NCBI RefSeq assembly: GCF_019749375.1
Contig: NZ_JACWFE010000014.1
Span: forward strand, 46,544-110,543
Origin: Bacillus sp. S/N-304-OC-R1
Lineage (GTDB): Bacteria; Bacillota; Bacilli; Bacillales; Cytobacillaceae
Direction of reading: 5' to 3'
Length of the DNA stretch: 64,000 nucleotides
The translations under genes were made by a program, and so were the position numbers. Under the pieces are notes generated by a model. It ran no database searches. It was given only the letters and a program-made list of their open reading frames with translations, and had not been told where the DNA came from. Position 1 is the stretch's first letter, and every line of letters starts with the position of its first letter. Of the stretch, positions 35,962-43,977 are shown in pieces.

Positions 35962-36411
35962 ATGATGCCAGGAACTTTGTACGAAACACATATTTATACA
36001 ACTAATTTAGAGAATTCGATCGATTTTTATAAGAAATTAGGTTTAGATTTAGCTCATGTCATTCCTGAAAGAAAAGTTGCCTTCTTTTGGTTTGATAAAA
36101 ATAATAAAAAAGATCAAATGTTAGGCATATGGGAACTACCTGAAGATAAAATGAGAAAAAACCACTTTGCTTTCAAAGTAAATTATGATGAGATTAAAAA
36201 TTCCGTACAATGGTTAAAAAATCGCGGAATTGAATCGATTTCCGCTTTTGGGCACGAAGGGAAAGAACCGATTGTATTAACTTGGATGCCCGCTGCTAGT
36301 TTATATTTTCTTGATCCTGACGGAAATGAATTAGAATTTATTCATATTTTAGAGGAAAATAAGAAGACTGATAAAGAAGTATTATATTTATCAGAATGGG
36401 AGAATTTATAA
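35962..36411 (+). CDS. VOC/glyoxalase family protein
   Basis: This 149-residue protein has the VOC fold with two beta-alpha-beta units: LYETHIYTTNLENSIDFYKKLG at the start and ASLYFLDPDGNELEFIHIL near residues 113-132. Possible metal ligands are His10, His64-region and Glu in NELEFI. VOC proteins include glyoxalases, dioxygenases and fosfomycin or bleomycin resistance proteins; the function here is open. AAGGAG precedes the start. A terminator follows. Confidence 0.85.
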   Translation: MMPGTLYETHIYTTNLENSIDFYKKLGLDLAHVIPERKVAFFWFDKNNKKDQMLGIWELPEDKMRKNHFAFKVNYDEIKNSVQWLKNRGIESISAFGHEGKEPIVLTWMPAASLYFLDPDGNELEFIHILEENKKTDKEVLYLSEWENL

Positions 36412-36431
36412 AAACAAATAAGAGGAAGTCT

Positions 36432-36461
36432 AAAAGCCGATTATTTCATATCGGCTTTTTT
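36432..36461 (+). terminator. Terminator after the VOC gene
   Basis: AAAAGCCGAT pairs with ATCGGCTTTT, followed by more T. Confidence 0.85.
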
Positions 36462-36531
36462 GTTTATGGCTACTGCACAAACCGTTACTCGTCCGACTTC
36501 ACTATGTACTGCCGATATAACTTCTACAGGT

Positions 36532-36813
36532 CTATTTTTTTGAAATGACAGTGAACATTCCCGTCATGTTAGGTGCGAAGTTTTTAATATCGTATTTTTC
36601 ATAGAACGATTCTTTACCTTGTGATGCAAACAAACCAACAAATGCCTTATCTGGAGCATTCGTATTTAAGTATTCAACCAAACGATTCATTATTTCACTA
36701 CCAATACCCTTATTGTGATAGTCAGGATGAACTACAATATCTTGGATGTAAAAATAAATCGCCCCATCTCCAACAATCCTCCCCATGCCCACAATTTGCT
36801 CATTCAGTATCAA
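36532..36813 (-). pseudogene. 5'-truncated GNAT acetyltransferase
   Basis: The 93 residues begin inside a GNAT domain: VGMGRIVGDGAIYFYIQDIV, then PDYHNKGIGSEIMNRLVEYL and LFASQGKESFYEKYDI. A full protein of this type has about 40 more residues before GMGRIV. Upstream codons stay open only to about 36850 and do not match the family N-terminus. A TTG with AGGAGG ten bases upstream could still start a short product. The first substrate-side strands are missing, so activity is doubtful. Confidence 0.65.
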
Positions 36814-36854
36814 ATCTTCTAATCCTCCTAACTCTGGATTGATACATGTTGTGA

Positions 36855-37280
36855 TTAATTATTTTGTCTATCCCAATCCTTCAATGACATCATTTTAAAA
36901 TCTTCCTCAAAATCTAGTCTTAAAGGAGCAATTAATTCAAGTGAATTACCATCAGGATCACTAAAATAAATTGCAGCGTGAGCATTAGGGTTATTTGGTA
37001 AAACTAGTGGCTGTTTTTCTGGAGGAAATCCGAAACTGGGCCTTACTTGTATCCCTTTTTGTTCTAGCCATTCTTTCGCAGATTGAATTTCTTCAATGTC
37101 AACGTGTAACGCAATGTGTCTTAAAGAGGGGTGATATGGTGTTTCTACTTTGTCTGTTTCCCACAATCCTAACCAGCTATACCCTTTCTCAATCCAGAAG
37201 AAAGCTAATGTAGATAATGATAATGTTGCTGCTTTAAGCTGATAGGTTACATTTAGTTGTCTAAAGAACACCTGTTTCAT
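36855..37280 (-). CDS. VOC family protein with a damaged N-terminus
   Basis: The 141-residue product has a good VOC second half: HIALHVDIEEIQSAKEWLEQ and HAAIYFSDPDGNSLELIAPL. Up to LAFFWIEKGYSWLGLWE, however, it carries only MKQVFFRQLNVTYQLKAATLS, where the related gene at 35962 has a full first beta-alpha-beta unit. The N-terminal metal-binding strand is therefore absent, and no frame upstream restores it. It stands next to the truncated GNAT gene and is probably also a decaying gene. Confidence 0.6.
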   Translation of the reverse strand: MKQVFFRQLNVTYQLKAATLSLSTLAFFWIEKGYSWLGLWETDKVETPYHPSLRHIALHVDIEEIQSAKEWLEQKGIQVRPSFGFPPEKQPLVLPNNPNAHAAIYFSDPDGNSLELIAPLRLDFEEDFKMMSLKDWDRQNN

Positions 37281-37334
37281 TGAAAGAAAGTTGTAATCTG
37301 TTGAAATTTAGTTATGGATGCTCGGCAAACCTTT

Positions 37335-37952
37335 TTATTTAATCAAGTAATTCAAAATGTTATTCAAGCCATGCAAGAGAATGCTTGGATAAAGTGAATC
37401 TGTTTTTTTGCGAACCCAAGAAAATACTAACCCGAGCAGAAATGTAAAAAATCCGTAAGAAATAGCATTCATGAATGTACCACCATTTGCTAAAGAAGGT
37501 AGGAAGTGAATTAACCCAAAACCAACAGCAGAATACCAAATTCCAAATTGTTTTTGAACAACCCCTCTCCAAACCAATTCCTCCCCAATTGCCACAAATA
37601 TTAGCTGAAAGAAAAAAGTGTTTAAAGATGGCAAAGAGAAAAATAAACCGCCTTTAGAAAAATAATCGATACACCTTGGAATCATTATGACACTTGATAA
37701 AATCAATAAATACCATAACCATGTCTCTTTCCATCTGCCCGAATGCAGACCAATTTCCCTTGGTTTAGTTTTTGTTATAACAATAAACAGAACGAACAAA
37801 ATGTAATTAAAGAATACTCCGATATAGTTCCATTCGAACACTCTTCGTTGCCAATCCATCAAATTAAATTTTTCAAAATGAATATAAAGTGGGAGTGAAA
37901 GACATGCATGCAAAGTCACGATAAATAGTAAAAAGTATATTAATTTTCTCAT
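37335..37952 (-). CDS. CPBP family intramembrane metalloprotease
   Basis: This 205-residue membrane protein has the Abi/CAAX protease motifs in order: motif 1 EELVWRGVV (the two Glu and Arg), motif 2 GFGLIHFLPSL (His) and motif 3 SILLHGLNNIL (His and Asn). About six membrane helices. CPBP proteins of Firmicutes are linked with bacteriocin immunity or protein processing; the role here is unknown. Ribosome-binding site weak. Confidence 0.87.
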   Translation of the reverse strand: MRKLIYFLLFIVTLHACLSLPLYIHFEKFNLMDWQRRVFEWNYIGVFFNYILFVLFIVITKTKPREIGLHSGRWKETWLWYLLILSSVIMIPRCIDYFSKGGLFFSLPSLNTFFFQLIFVAIGEELVWRGVVQKQFGIWYSAVGFGLIHFLPSLANGGTFMNAISYGFFTFLLGLVFSWVRKKTDSLYPSILLHGLNNILNYLIK

Positions 37953-38173
37953 GAAATCATCATCTTTCGATTGAAGTTTGTTTTATTTATCTTATTATAT
38001 ATTACTTTTAAAATATTTTTATATATGCTCTTTTAAACCTTCAATCAAATATTTTCAAAAATCAGGAAATCGTCCTCATTTTTTCCAACCAAAAAGATAT
38101 AATTGAAGTTCCTATTCTGAATGAGCTGGCACAAAGCCGCTTGGGTATTTTTTTGAAAACTTGTGCTCTTTAA

Positions 38174-38204
38174 ATAAAAAAGGAGCGTTCCTAATAAACG
38201 CGCC
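38174..38204 (-). terminator. Terminator-like hairpin after the HU remnant
   Basis: On the minus strand GGCGCGTT pairs (one mismatch) with AACGCTCC, followed by TTTTTTATTTA. Confidence 0.6.
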
Positions 38205-38341
38205 TTACTTAGCTTAATCGCATGAACTATAGAAGCAGCAATATCTATTTCTTCACCGGTTTGTGGATTACGTCCTTTTCTAGCTAACGTTCACGTACTT
38301 CAAATGTTCCAAATCCAATTAATTGGATTCTCAAATTCACA
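38205..38341 (-). pseudogene. HU/HBsu DNA-binding protein, 3'-part pseudogene
   Basis: The minus strand reads QLIGFGTFEVRER, then after a one-base shift [18 protein letters not shown], and IVHAIKLSKA at the end. This is the DNA-binding arm region of HU (family: [20 protein letters not shown]). The first half of the gene is absent, and one base is missing after the RER codons (a TAG results in frame). The remnant is inactive. Confidence 0.8.
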
Positions 38342-38549
38342 CTAGATTATATTTCCCATGCCGAACAACTGTATTTGGTTGTTCGTATCCTAATGCTTTT
38401 GCATCCTTATTTGAAATTTCGACTAATACACTATTAGTCCGAACAAGAAACACTTTACCTTCATATATGTTACTTTTTCTTTCAAAAAGAATAATATCCC
38501 CTGCATTTGCCCTCTTTTTATCGGAAAATTCACTCTTTTCTTTTTGCAT
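38337..38549 (-). CDS. DUF2187 (YkvS-like) small protein
   Basis: This 70-residue protein has a basic start (QKEKSEFSDKKRA) and a compact SH3-like domain: AGDIILFERKSNIYEGKVFL, then NSVLVEISNKDAKALGY and a TVVRHGKY ending. That pattern fits DUF2187 (B. subtilis YkvS), function unknown. The ATG is the first possible start after stop codons, but AGGAG lies 14 bases away, so expression may be weak. It overlaps the edge of the HU pseudogene on the same strand. Confidence 0.7.
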   Translation of the reverse strand: MQKEKSEFSDKKRANAGDIILFERKSNIYEGKVFLVRTNSVLVEISNKDAKALGYEQPNTVVRHGKYNLV

Positions 38550-38679
38550 TTTCTGCTATTACGCTCCTATTTATATTAATCATATGGCTGATTTCTGACT
38601 ATAGGAAGTATATCTGTTTAGATGTTTAAATCCACATTAAAAAGAAGATATCTTTTAAATAACACCTTTCTAAAATTAT

Positions 38680-38913
38680 CTAAACTCCGACTGCTTCCTT
38701 ACCATGTGTAATCATACTAATTGCATATTTTAAATTTTCCAAACATTCAAGCCGAATTCTTTCATCGCAAACAAAATCATATAAAAGTTCTCTTTTTAGT
38801 TTTGAAAAAATGACATGTAGAGAATCTCCACTTATTTCTTTTAATTGATTCTCATTCAGGTAGTTGTAAATTTCTCTTTCAAAGTATTCAACTGTACCAA
38901 ATAACACAGTCAC
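38680..38913 (-). CDS. 77-residue unknown protein under a c-di-GMP riboswitch
   Basis: The 77-residue protein is predicted to be helical and soluble. It contains EYFEREIYNYLNENQLKEI, LHVIFSKLKRELLYDFVCDE and LECLENLKYAISMI. No signal peptide, membrane segment or known motif. The start is GTG at 38913 with AGGAGGAGGG just upstream, a strong site. A terminator (38973-39004) and a c-di-GMP-I riboswitch (39036-39135) lie directly upstream on the same strand, so expression should respond to c-di-GMP. I do not recognise the family; it may be an effector or adaptor of c-di-GMP signalling (inference). Confidence 0.75.
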   Translation of the reverse strand: MTVLFGTVEYFEREIYNYLNENQLKEISGDSLHVIFSKLKRELLYDFVCDERIRLECLENLKYAISMITHGKEAVGV

Positions 38914-38972
38914 TTATCATCCCTCCTCCTTTTTTCCATTTATTCAATAATTAAGATTCACTAAAACTATCT

Positions 38973-39004
38973 TAAAAAAAGCCCACCAAAAAGATTGGTG
39001 GACT
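38973..39004 (-). terminator. Riboswitch-controlled terminator
   Basis: On the minus strand GTCCACCAA pairs (one mismatch) with TTGGTGGGC, followed by TTTTTTT. It lies between the riboswitch aptamer and the 77-residue gene. Its CCAATC stretch is complementary to GATTGG at the 3' edge of the aptamer, which gives an alternative anti-terminator pairing. Confidence 0.85.
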
Positions 39005-39035
39005 TGTATGATAAAGGCTAATTCTATCATAGGTA

Positions 39036-39135
39036 ACAGTATCCAATCATTTGGTAACCCGACTATCATAGCTTATCACCTTAGACTCGTGGCTTTGCGT
39101 CCTTATCTTTCAATAAGTTTGCCTTTATCAAACTG
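39036..39135 (-). ncRNA. Cyclic di-GMP-I (GEMM) riboswitch
   Basis: The minus strand contains, in order, GGCAAAC, a P2 hairpin capped by GAAA (TTATTGAAAGATAAG), GGACGCAAAGCCAC, GTCTAAGG and GGGTTACC. These are the conserved core elements of the c-di-GMP-I aptamer (compare GGCAAAC, GGACGCAAAGCC, CUAA and GGGUUACC of the Vc2 RNA). The aptamer is followed by a terminator and the gene at 38680. The pairing alternatives suggest that ligand binding frees the terminator, an OFF switch (inference). Confidence 0.93.
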
Positions 39136-39331
39136 ATACTTTTATAATAAAACTTTAGCATGGTAATTTCCATTAAAATTCGCCATTTTTCAACACGTTT
39201 TAACAAAAATAGTAGTTTTTTACTATTTTAAACAAAGGTAAAACAATACTAAAGTTCCGTTTGAACACTTACACAGTTAGCTTAATATTGGTATCAGGTT
39301 AATTATTAGTTCTTCATAAGGATGAACACTT

Positions 39332-39436
39332 CTAATCAGTTTTTAATTCTTCAATATTCTTAATAAAAAAATTCCATTTAATCCCCTCAATTTCCCTTCT
39401 CGTTATGTAATTACCGTCTAGTTTAATAACAATCAT
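39332..39436 (-). CDS. Possible 34-residue ORF or gene remnant
   Basis: Reads MIVIKLDGNYITRREIEGI then KWNFFIKNIEELKTD. The composition is coding-like, but the ribosome-binding site is poor and no family is recognised. It lies at the edge of a degraded region and may be a gene end rather than a gene. Confidence 0.25.
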   Translation of the reverse strand: MIVIKLDGNYITRREIEGIKWNFFIKNIEELKTD

Positions 39437-39469
39437 TTCAAATTCCAATCATTTCCACAATAGTTTATA

Positions 39470-39560
39470 CCATTAAATGGCCCGATTATGGAATAAGAAA
39501 AAATCCTGCAAATAAAAACAGGATTTTTAATCAAACTCTATTATTAATTATCAATTATTT
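39470..39560. repeat. Dispersed repeat, element A (copy 1)
   Basis: ATGGCCCGATTATGGAA followed by a hairpin AAATCCTG/CAGGATTT and TTTTTAATCAAACT. The same sequence occurs at 45572-45650, and its first bases (CCATTAAATGGCCC) occur again at 53523-53536. Noncoding; origin unknown. Confidence 0.7.
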
Positions 39561-39825
39561 TTATCAAACTATAAATATTACAGTAGTTACTTACTTTAAT
39601 GTATATTCACCAACAATTTTGTTTAGTTACCGACATTAATTTATAGTTACTAACATTAATATCGGTAAACAACACTGTTGTATAAAAAATAGTCCTTTAC
39701 TAAATGTTATAAAAATCCTATTAAAATCAATAACGTGTAATTAATGAAAAAAAGAAAGTTCTTTAATAGTTGTAACATTTGCCATAAAACCGGTTGTTTT
39801 CATTATAAAAATGTTCTTTACTAGT

Positions 39826-39858
39826 TTATTCAACAATCGCGCCTGATCGTTGAATAAG
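39826..39858. repeat. Dispersed palindromic repeat, element B (copy 1)
   Basis: TTATTCAACAATCGCGCC with TGATCGTTGAATAA: an imperfect palindrome around GCGCC. Related copies lie at about 43840-43865, 46103-46132 and 53565-53580. Confidence 0.65.
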
Positions 39859-40127
39859 GTTACTGCGTTTCATCGTCCAAATGCGTTTCAAATTTTTTCT
39901 TGATTTCTTCTTTTATCTTCACAGTCTATGATTCATTCGGTGGTTAAGTCTGCCATGAAATCATCTAATCCTTGTTCTTTACCGTAGCGATAAGAAGCTA
40001 TCAAAGAGAAATTAATACAGGCTGATCAACTAATCCAAGAAGCTGCAGCAAATGAGAATATATGAAAGACCGATAAATTCCGTTAATTCTATAATTTTAT
40101 CGGCCTTAAAGAAAAATTCTTATTTAA
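39859..40127. other. Degraded coding remnants and a hairpin
   Basis: Minus strand 39860-39925 reads VKIKEEIKKKFETHLDDETQ and a stop; plus strand about 40000-40063 reads EAIKEKLIQADQLIQEAAAN and a stop. Both look like gene ends without bodies. A hairpin with ACCGATAAATT/AATTTTATCGG lies at 40058-40104 and can act as a terminator for L33. Parent families not recognised. Confidence 0.4.
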
Positions 40128-40277
40128 TTATTTCGTCTCACGGTGCAGCGTATGTCTTTTTAAACGCGGGGAGTATTTCATTAGCTCAATGCGGTCTGGA
40201 TTGTTCCTTTTATTCTTGGTCGTAATATAATTACGATCACCTGTTTCTGTACATGCCAATGTGATTTTCACTCTCAT
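40128..40277 (-). CDS. rpmG: Ribosomal protein L33, cysteine-poor (zinc-independent) form
   Basis: A 49-residue L33: [20 protein letters not shown] then [15 protein letters not shown] and a TLHRETK end. The usual zinc-binding form has CxxC twice (ACTECG and KYC). Here only one Cys is left ([14 protein letters not shown]), so zinc cannot be bound. Family knowledge: such C-minus paralogues replace the zinc form under zinc starvation and are Zur-controlled. Neighbouring a CobW-type GTPase and Zur boxes, that role fits well. The ATG at 40277 has AGGAG nine bases upstream; the ATG at 40286 directly abuts that site. Confidence 0.93.
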   Translation of the reverse strand: MRVKITLACTETGDRNYITTKNKRNNPDRIELMKYSPRLKRHTLHRETK

Positions 40278-40322
40278 GTTTTTCATCTCCTAATTTTGAA
40301 ATGACGGATAATTTTGAAATCT

Positions 40323-40357
40323 GGCGGATATTTGCACATTAGTTGCAGATATCCGCC
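40323..40357 (-). terminator. Hairpin between the GTPase and L33 genes
   Basis: GGCGGATAT pairs with ATATCCGCC. The following T-run is poor on the minus strand, so read-through into rpmG is likely. Confidence 0.5.
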
Positions 40358-40367
40358 GAGCTTACGA

Positions 40368-41558
40368 CTATTGTGCTGCTGCAATAAATGGAGGAAGGGG
40401 ATCCTTCAGATCATTCCAATCCATTTGCATCTCCTCATCCGTAAGTAAGCATTTATCCAATGATGCTTCAACTTCATTTTGTGACATGTCAACCCCAATG
40501 AAAACGAGTTCGATCATTCGATCTCCATACTGCTCATCCCATTTTTCAAGCAATTCTGGTTCATCCTTTAGAATCTGTTCTCTTTCCAATTCCGGATAAG
40601 CAGCAATCCATTCCCCTGCACCTTGCAGAATGATAGATGGCCCAGCTTGTGACAATAATCCAGTCATATTATTTCGAGTGGCTAGCCAAAAGAAGCCTTT
40701 TGCCCGAACGATGTCTTCTGGCCATTCTTCAAGCCACTGCGTAAATCTTTCAGGGTGAAACGGCTTTTTTCTCCGATAAACAAACGATGAAATGCCATAC
40801 TCTTCTGTTTCGGGTGTATGCTCTTCATTTAATTCCTTTATCCAACCTGCGCCTTGGCTTGCTTCTTCAAAGTCAAATAAATTTGTATGCAAAATTTCCT
40901 TTAGTTCCACTTGACCATGTGAACTCTCAATGATCTTAGCATCTGGATTTAGCCTTTGAAGAACTGCCGTTAACTCCTGAACACTTTCCCTATCAACTAA
41001 ATCAGCTTTGTTTAAAATTATTACATTGGCAAATTCTATTTGATCAATTAATAAGTCAACAACTTCACGTGTATCAAATTCATCCATTGCTTCCTTACGA
41101 TCGAGCAAGCTTTCACCAGATGCAAAATCATGCCAGAATCGATTCGCATCTACTACGGTTACCATTGTGTCAAGCTTGCAATAATCAGGTAAGTTTATCC
41201 CTAGACCTTCATCTACATATGTAAATGTTTGTGCAACAGGAATAGGTTCTGAAATTCCAGTAGATTCAATTAAGATATAATCAATATCTCCTGCTTGTAC
41301 AAGCCTCTCAACTTCAATAATTAAATCCTCCCTTAATGTACAGCAAATACAGCCGTTTTGAAGCTCTACTAATTTCTCATCTGTTCTAGTAAATCCGCCT
41401 TGCTTGATCATAGAAGCATCGATATTCACTTCACTCATATCATTTACAATGACGGCAATCTTTTTATTCTCACGATTCGATAATACGTGGTTTAGTAATG
41501 TTGTCTTCCCTGCACCTAAATATCCACTTAAGACAGTAACTGGAATTTTTTCAACCAT
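40368..41558 (-). CDS. CobW/COG0523 metallochaperone GTPase (ZagA/YciC-like)
   Basis: This 396-residue protein has the P-loop [13 protein letters not shown] (about 9-21), the metal-binding CxCC motif [11 protein letters not shown] (about 68-78), a Walker B-like ESTGISEP and the G-motif NKAD. The C-terminal CobW domain follows ([16 protein letters not shown]). COG0523 GTPases deliver zinc to essential enzymes under zinc limitation; B. subtilis ZagA (YciC) is Zur-repressed. The ATG at 41558 has GAGGTG upstream; a GTG nine bases earlier is possible. A Zur-like box lies 20 bases upstream. Confidence 0.92.
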   Translation of the reverse strand: MVEKIPVTVLSGYLGAGKTTLLNHVLSNRENKKIAVIVNDMSEVNIDASMIKQGGFTRTDEKLVELQNGCICCTLREDLIIEVERLVQAGDIDYILIESTGISEPIPVAQTFTYVDEGLGINLPDYCKLDTMVTVVDANRFWHDFASGESLLDRKEAMDEFDTREVVDLLIDQIEFANVIILNKADLVDRESVQELTAVLQRLNPDAKIIESSHGQVELKEILHTNLFDFEEASQGAGWIKELNEEHTPETEEYGISSFVYRRKKPFHPERFTQWLEEWPEDIVRAKGFFWLATRNNMTGLLSQAGPSIILQGAGEWIAAYPELEREQILKDEPELLEKWDEQYGDRMIELVFIGVDMSQNEVEASLDKCLLTDEEMQMDWNDLKDPLPPFIAAAQ

Positions 41559-41577
41559 TTTCTTCACCTCTTTTTAT

Positions 41578-41598
41578 AAATCAAAATCATTACGATTT
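41578..41598 (-). promoter_or_regulatory. Zur-like box before the GTPase gene
   Basis: Right half ATTACGATTT is exact and the left half AAATCAAAAT matches AAATCGTAAT at 8 of 10 positions of the Bacillus Zur inverted repeat (10-1-10). It lies just before the ribosome-binding site, a repressor position. Confidence 0.7.
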
Positions 41599-41700
41599 AT
41601 ATATTGTAGCTATCCACAAAACTTTATAACTTACTGAAACTCTTGAGGGAGGAATATACACTTCTCACCTACTGACTTTGTGGAAAAGAGTTCTTTGTAT

Positions 41701-41721
41701 AAAACGTAATAATTACGATTT
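41701..41721. promoter_or_regulatory. Zur box between GTPase and permease genes
   Basis: AAAACGTAAT, A, ATTACGATTT: 20 of 21 positions of the Zur consensus inverted repeat. It lies between the divergent GTPase gene and the truncated permease gene, so it may once have governed both. Confidence 0.85.
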
Positions 41722-41735
41722 AAATAATATTATAA

Positions 41736-42547
41736 AGTTTTCTTCAATGCAAGATTTATTAATAAAAAAATTTATATAGCAAATTCTCCATCCGCATCCC
41801 AAAAAATAAAGTCTTGGCGGTAATCATGAGCTGTGTAGTTGGTGCATTGTTCCCCGCCTGTGAGTGCGGAATTGTTCCTATTGTACGGAGACTCGTTGGC
41901 AAAGGGGTACCGATATATGCAGCTATGGGCTTTATACTGACAGGTCCTCTTATTAATCCCATTGTGATCGCTTCCACTTACATGGCTTTTGGTAATAATA
42001 TGACGATTGCAGGTTTGCTCATGGGGTTAGGTTTTATCAATGCTGTCATGGTTGCATTTGCTGTCAGCCTGTTTTTCAAAGGAACACAATTCAAATCATC
42101 TGCCACCACTGTTCACATACATAAACAGCCAAAAGAGGATTTTATCACGCGGCTATGGTCCATGCTAACCCATTCGATTGATGAATTTTTTGATATGGCG
42201 AAATATTTAATAATGGGAGCATTTTTGGCGGCTTTTGTCCAAACCTATATGCCAGCAAAAGCATTGCTAGAAGCCGGGAACGGTCCCGCTTCATCCATAA
42301 TCGTTATGATGGGACTCACTTATGTGTTATCCCTTTGCTCTGAAGCGGACGCATTTATTGGTGCTTCCTTTAGTAGCATTTTTCCAACTCCATCTATTTT
42401 AGCCTTTTTGATTTTTGGACCTATGATTGATATAAAAATACTCTGATGATGCTAAGTGTCTTTCGATTTAAATTTGTTATGACTGTACTAGCATTCGTTG
42501 CTGCAATCATTTTTGTTTCATTACTATTAGTGTCAGGCTTTCTATAA
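41736..42547 (+). pseudogene. YcgR-like permease (UPF0718), truncated and frameshifted
   Basis: In frame from about 41736 the DNA reads KFSIRIPKNKVLAVIMSCVV, then GALFPACECGIVPIVRRLVG and so on, the middle of a DUF318/UPF0718 permease. The first 70 or so residues are gone; only the Zur box remains in front. The frame stops at 42446 (IDIKIL). The next frame continues TLMMLSVFRFKFVMTVLAFV to a stop at 42547. One missing A in the run at about 42433 explains this. Family knowledge: paired with YcgQ-type proteins, often in metal-responsive loci. Confidence 0.85.
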
Positions 42548-42559
42548 GGGGAGAAATCT

Positions 42560-43530
42560 ATGAACTTTCATTTTCAGCAGGCTATCAGAGCTCTAATTTT
42601 ATTAGGCTTCACGGTCTTTATTTTTATGCTTCATTTTACAGGAGAGATTACGAAATATATTAATCCTAAGTATGAAGACTTAAGTATTACAGCAGCGATA
42701 CTATTTCTAGTATTATTTCTTATCCAGCTGACAAGAATTTGGACAGCCAAGGAACACAAACATCATCATTGCCATCATGGCGAAGATAATTGCTGCCATC
42801 ACCATGATCACGGTGACACACCTTTTAATTCAAAGAAGGTACTCTCTTACGGTGATTGTTTTTCCATTAATAACGGGCTTCTTGCTCCCAGCCAAGGTCC
42901 TTGATGCTTCCATTGCTAATAAAAAGGGAGGCATGGCCATTATTGCGAATCAGAAACAGCAGCAATAAAAAGAAACAAGCAAGGAATCTAATCAACCTGA
43001 TGAAAATAACGAAGTTGATCAAAGTGATATTTCGGAAAATAATAACCTTGAAGATCCAGCCCAACTAGAAGAGCATGAAATGGATCCGCATTTAACTGCC
43101 CAGAAAGAAATGTCAGAGGAAGATTATGAACAATTGAAGAAAATGCTAGCTCAAAAACCTAGCGTCGTTATGGAAGATTACTTATTTTCAACCTATTATG
43201 AGGAAATTCATAAGGACTCCATAAATATAAAGGAAAACCCATACAATTAACTGGTTTTGCATATAAAGAGGATGGCTTTGAACAAGATCAGCTCGTAATA
43301 GCCAGATTTGTTATTACCCACTGTGTAGCAGATGCAAGCATTGTCGGATTTCTTACAGAACTTCCTGAAGCATCGTCAATCATACTGATACTTGGATAGA
43401 AGTAAATGGAGTCTTGGATATCACTACTTATAATGGGATGGGGCTTCCCTTTATAAAAATAACTGATTGGTCAAAAGTCAATGAGCCTAAGGAGCCATAT
43501 ATTTATCCGATTAACATTAGAATTTTATAA
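42560..43530 (+). pseudogene. YcgQ-like (TIGR03943/DUF1980) protein, multiply broken
   Basis: The first 90 residues are intact: two membrane helices, then a His/Cys-rich segment (HKHHHCHHGEDNCCHHHDHG). Then come a shift at about 42845, an in-frame TAA at 42966-42968, a shift at about 43240 and a shift at about 43385. The combined translation still gives the family's C-terminus: QLTGFAYKEDGFEQDQLVIA, RFVITHCVADASIVGF and EPKEPYIYPINIRIL. In B. subtilis ycgQ and ycgR are neighbours, as here. Confidence 0.85.
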
Positions 43531-43918
43531 TCATTTCAGATTAGCTGATAAAACCTGTTTTGCAGTAACTTATCAGCTTAAGAAGCTGCCTTAAATGGCT
43601 GAGGACCTCAGTTTACTGTAGTTTTCATTGCTTTTTGAAGGGTCGTTATTTAACGTGGTCTATTTGAAGCAATTGTTGTATACCTAACTTAAGGAACTGG
43701 GGATTATTATATATTAGATTTAAACCATTTCTTCGCCTTAAATTAACCAATCAGGTGTAGAATAAAATCCTGAATTTACAACGAGATGAAGAAGCCTAAT
43801 TTCTTAGTATTTTTAGTGAGAAATTAGGCTTTAGTTCTTCCTCAATCGCGCCAGATTCTTGAAGTTCGATGTTAAACTTTAGAACTACAAAACTTAAAAG
43901 TAACTTCACCCAAAAAAG
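43531..43918. other. Noncoding degraded region
   Basis: No ORF or family similarity seen. Contains an element B-like stretch (CAATCGCGCCAGATTCTTGAAG) at about 43843-43864. Confidence 0.45.
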
Positions 43919-43966
43919 AAGATATAATAAAAAGTCTATACATAACAAACTTTTTATTATATCCTC
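43919..43966 (-). terminator. Terminator of the ZnuA-like gene
   Basis: GATATAATAAAAAG pairs with CTTTTTATTATATC; on the minus strand it runs into TCTTCTTTTTT. Confidence 0.8.
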
Positions 43967-43977
43967 ACATAAAAAAA

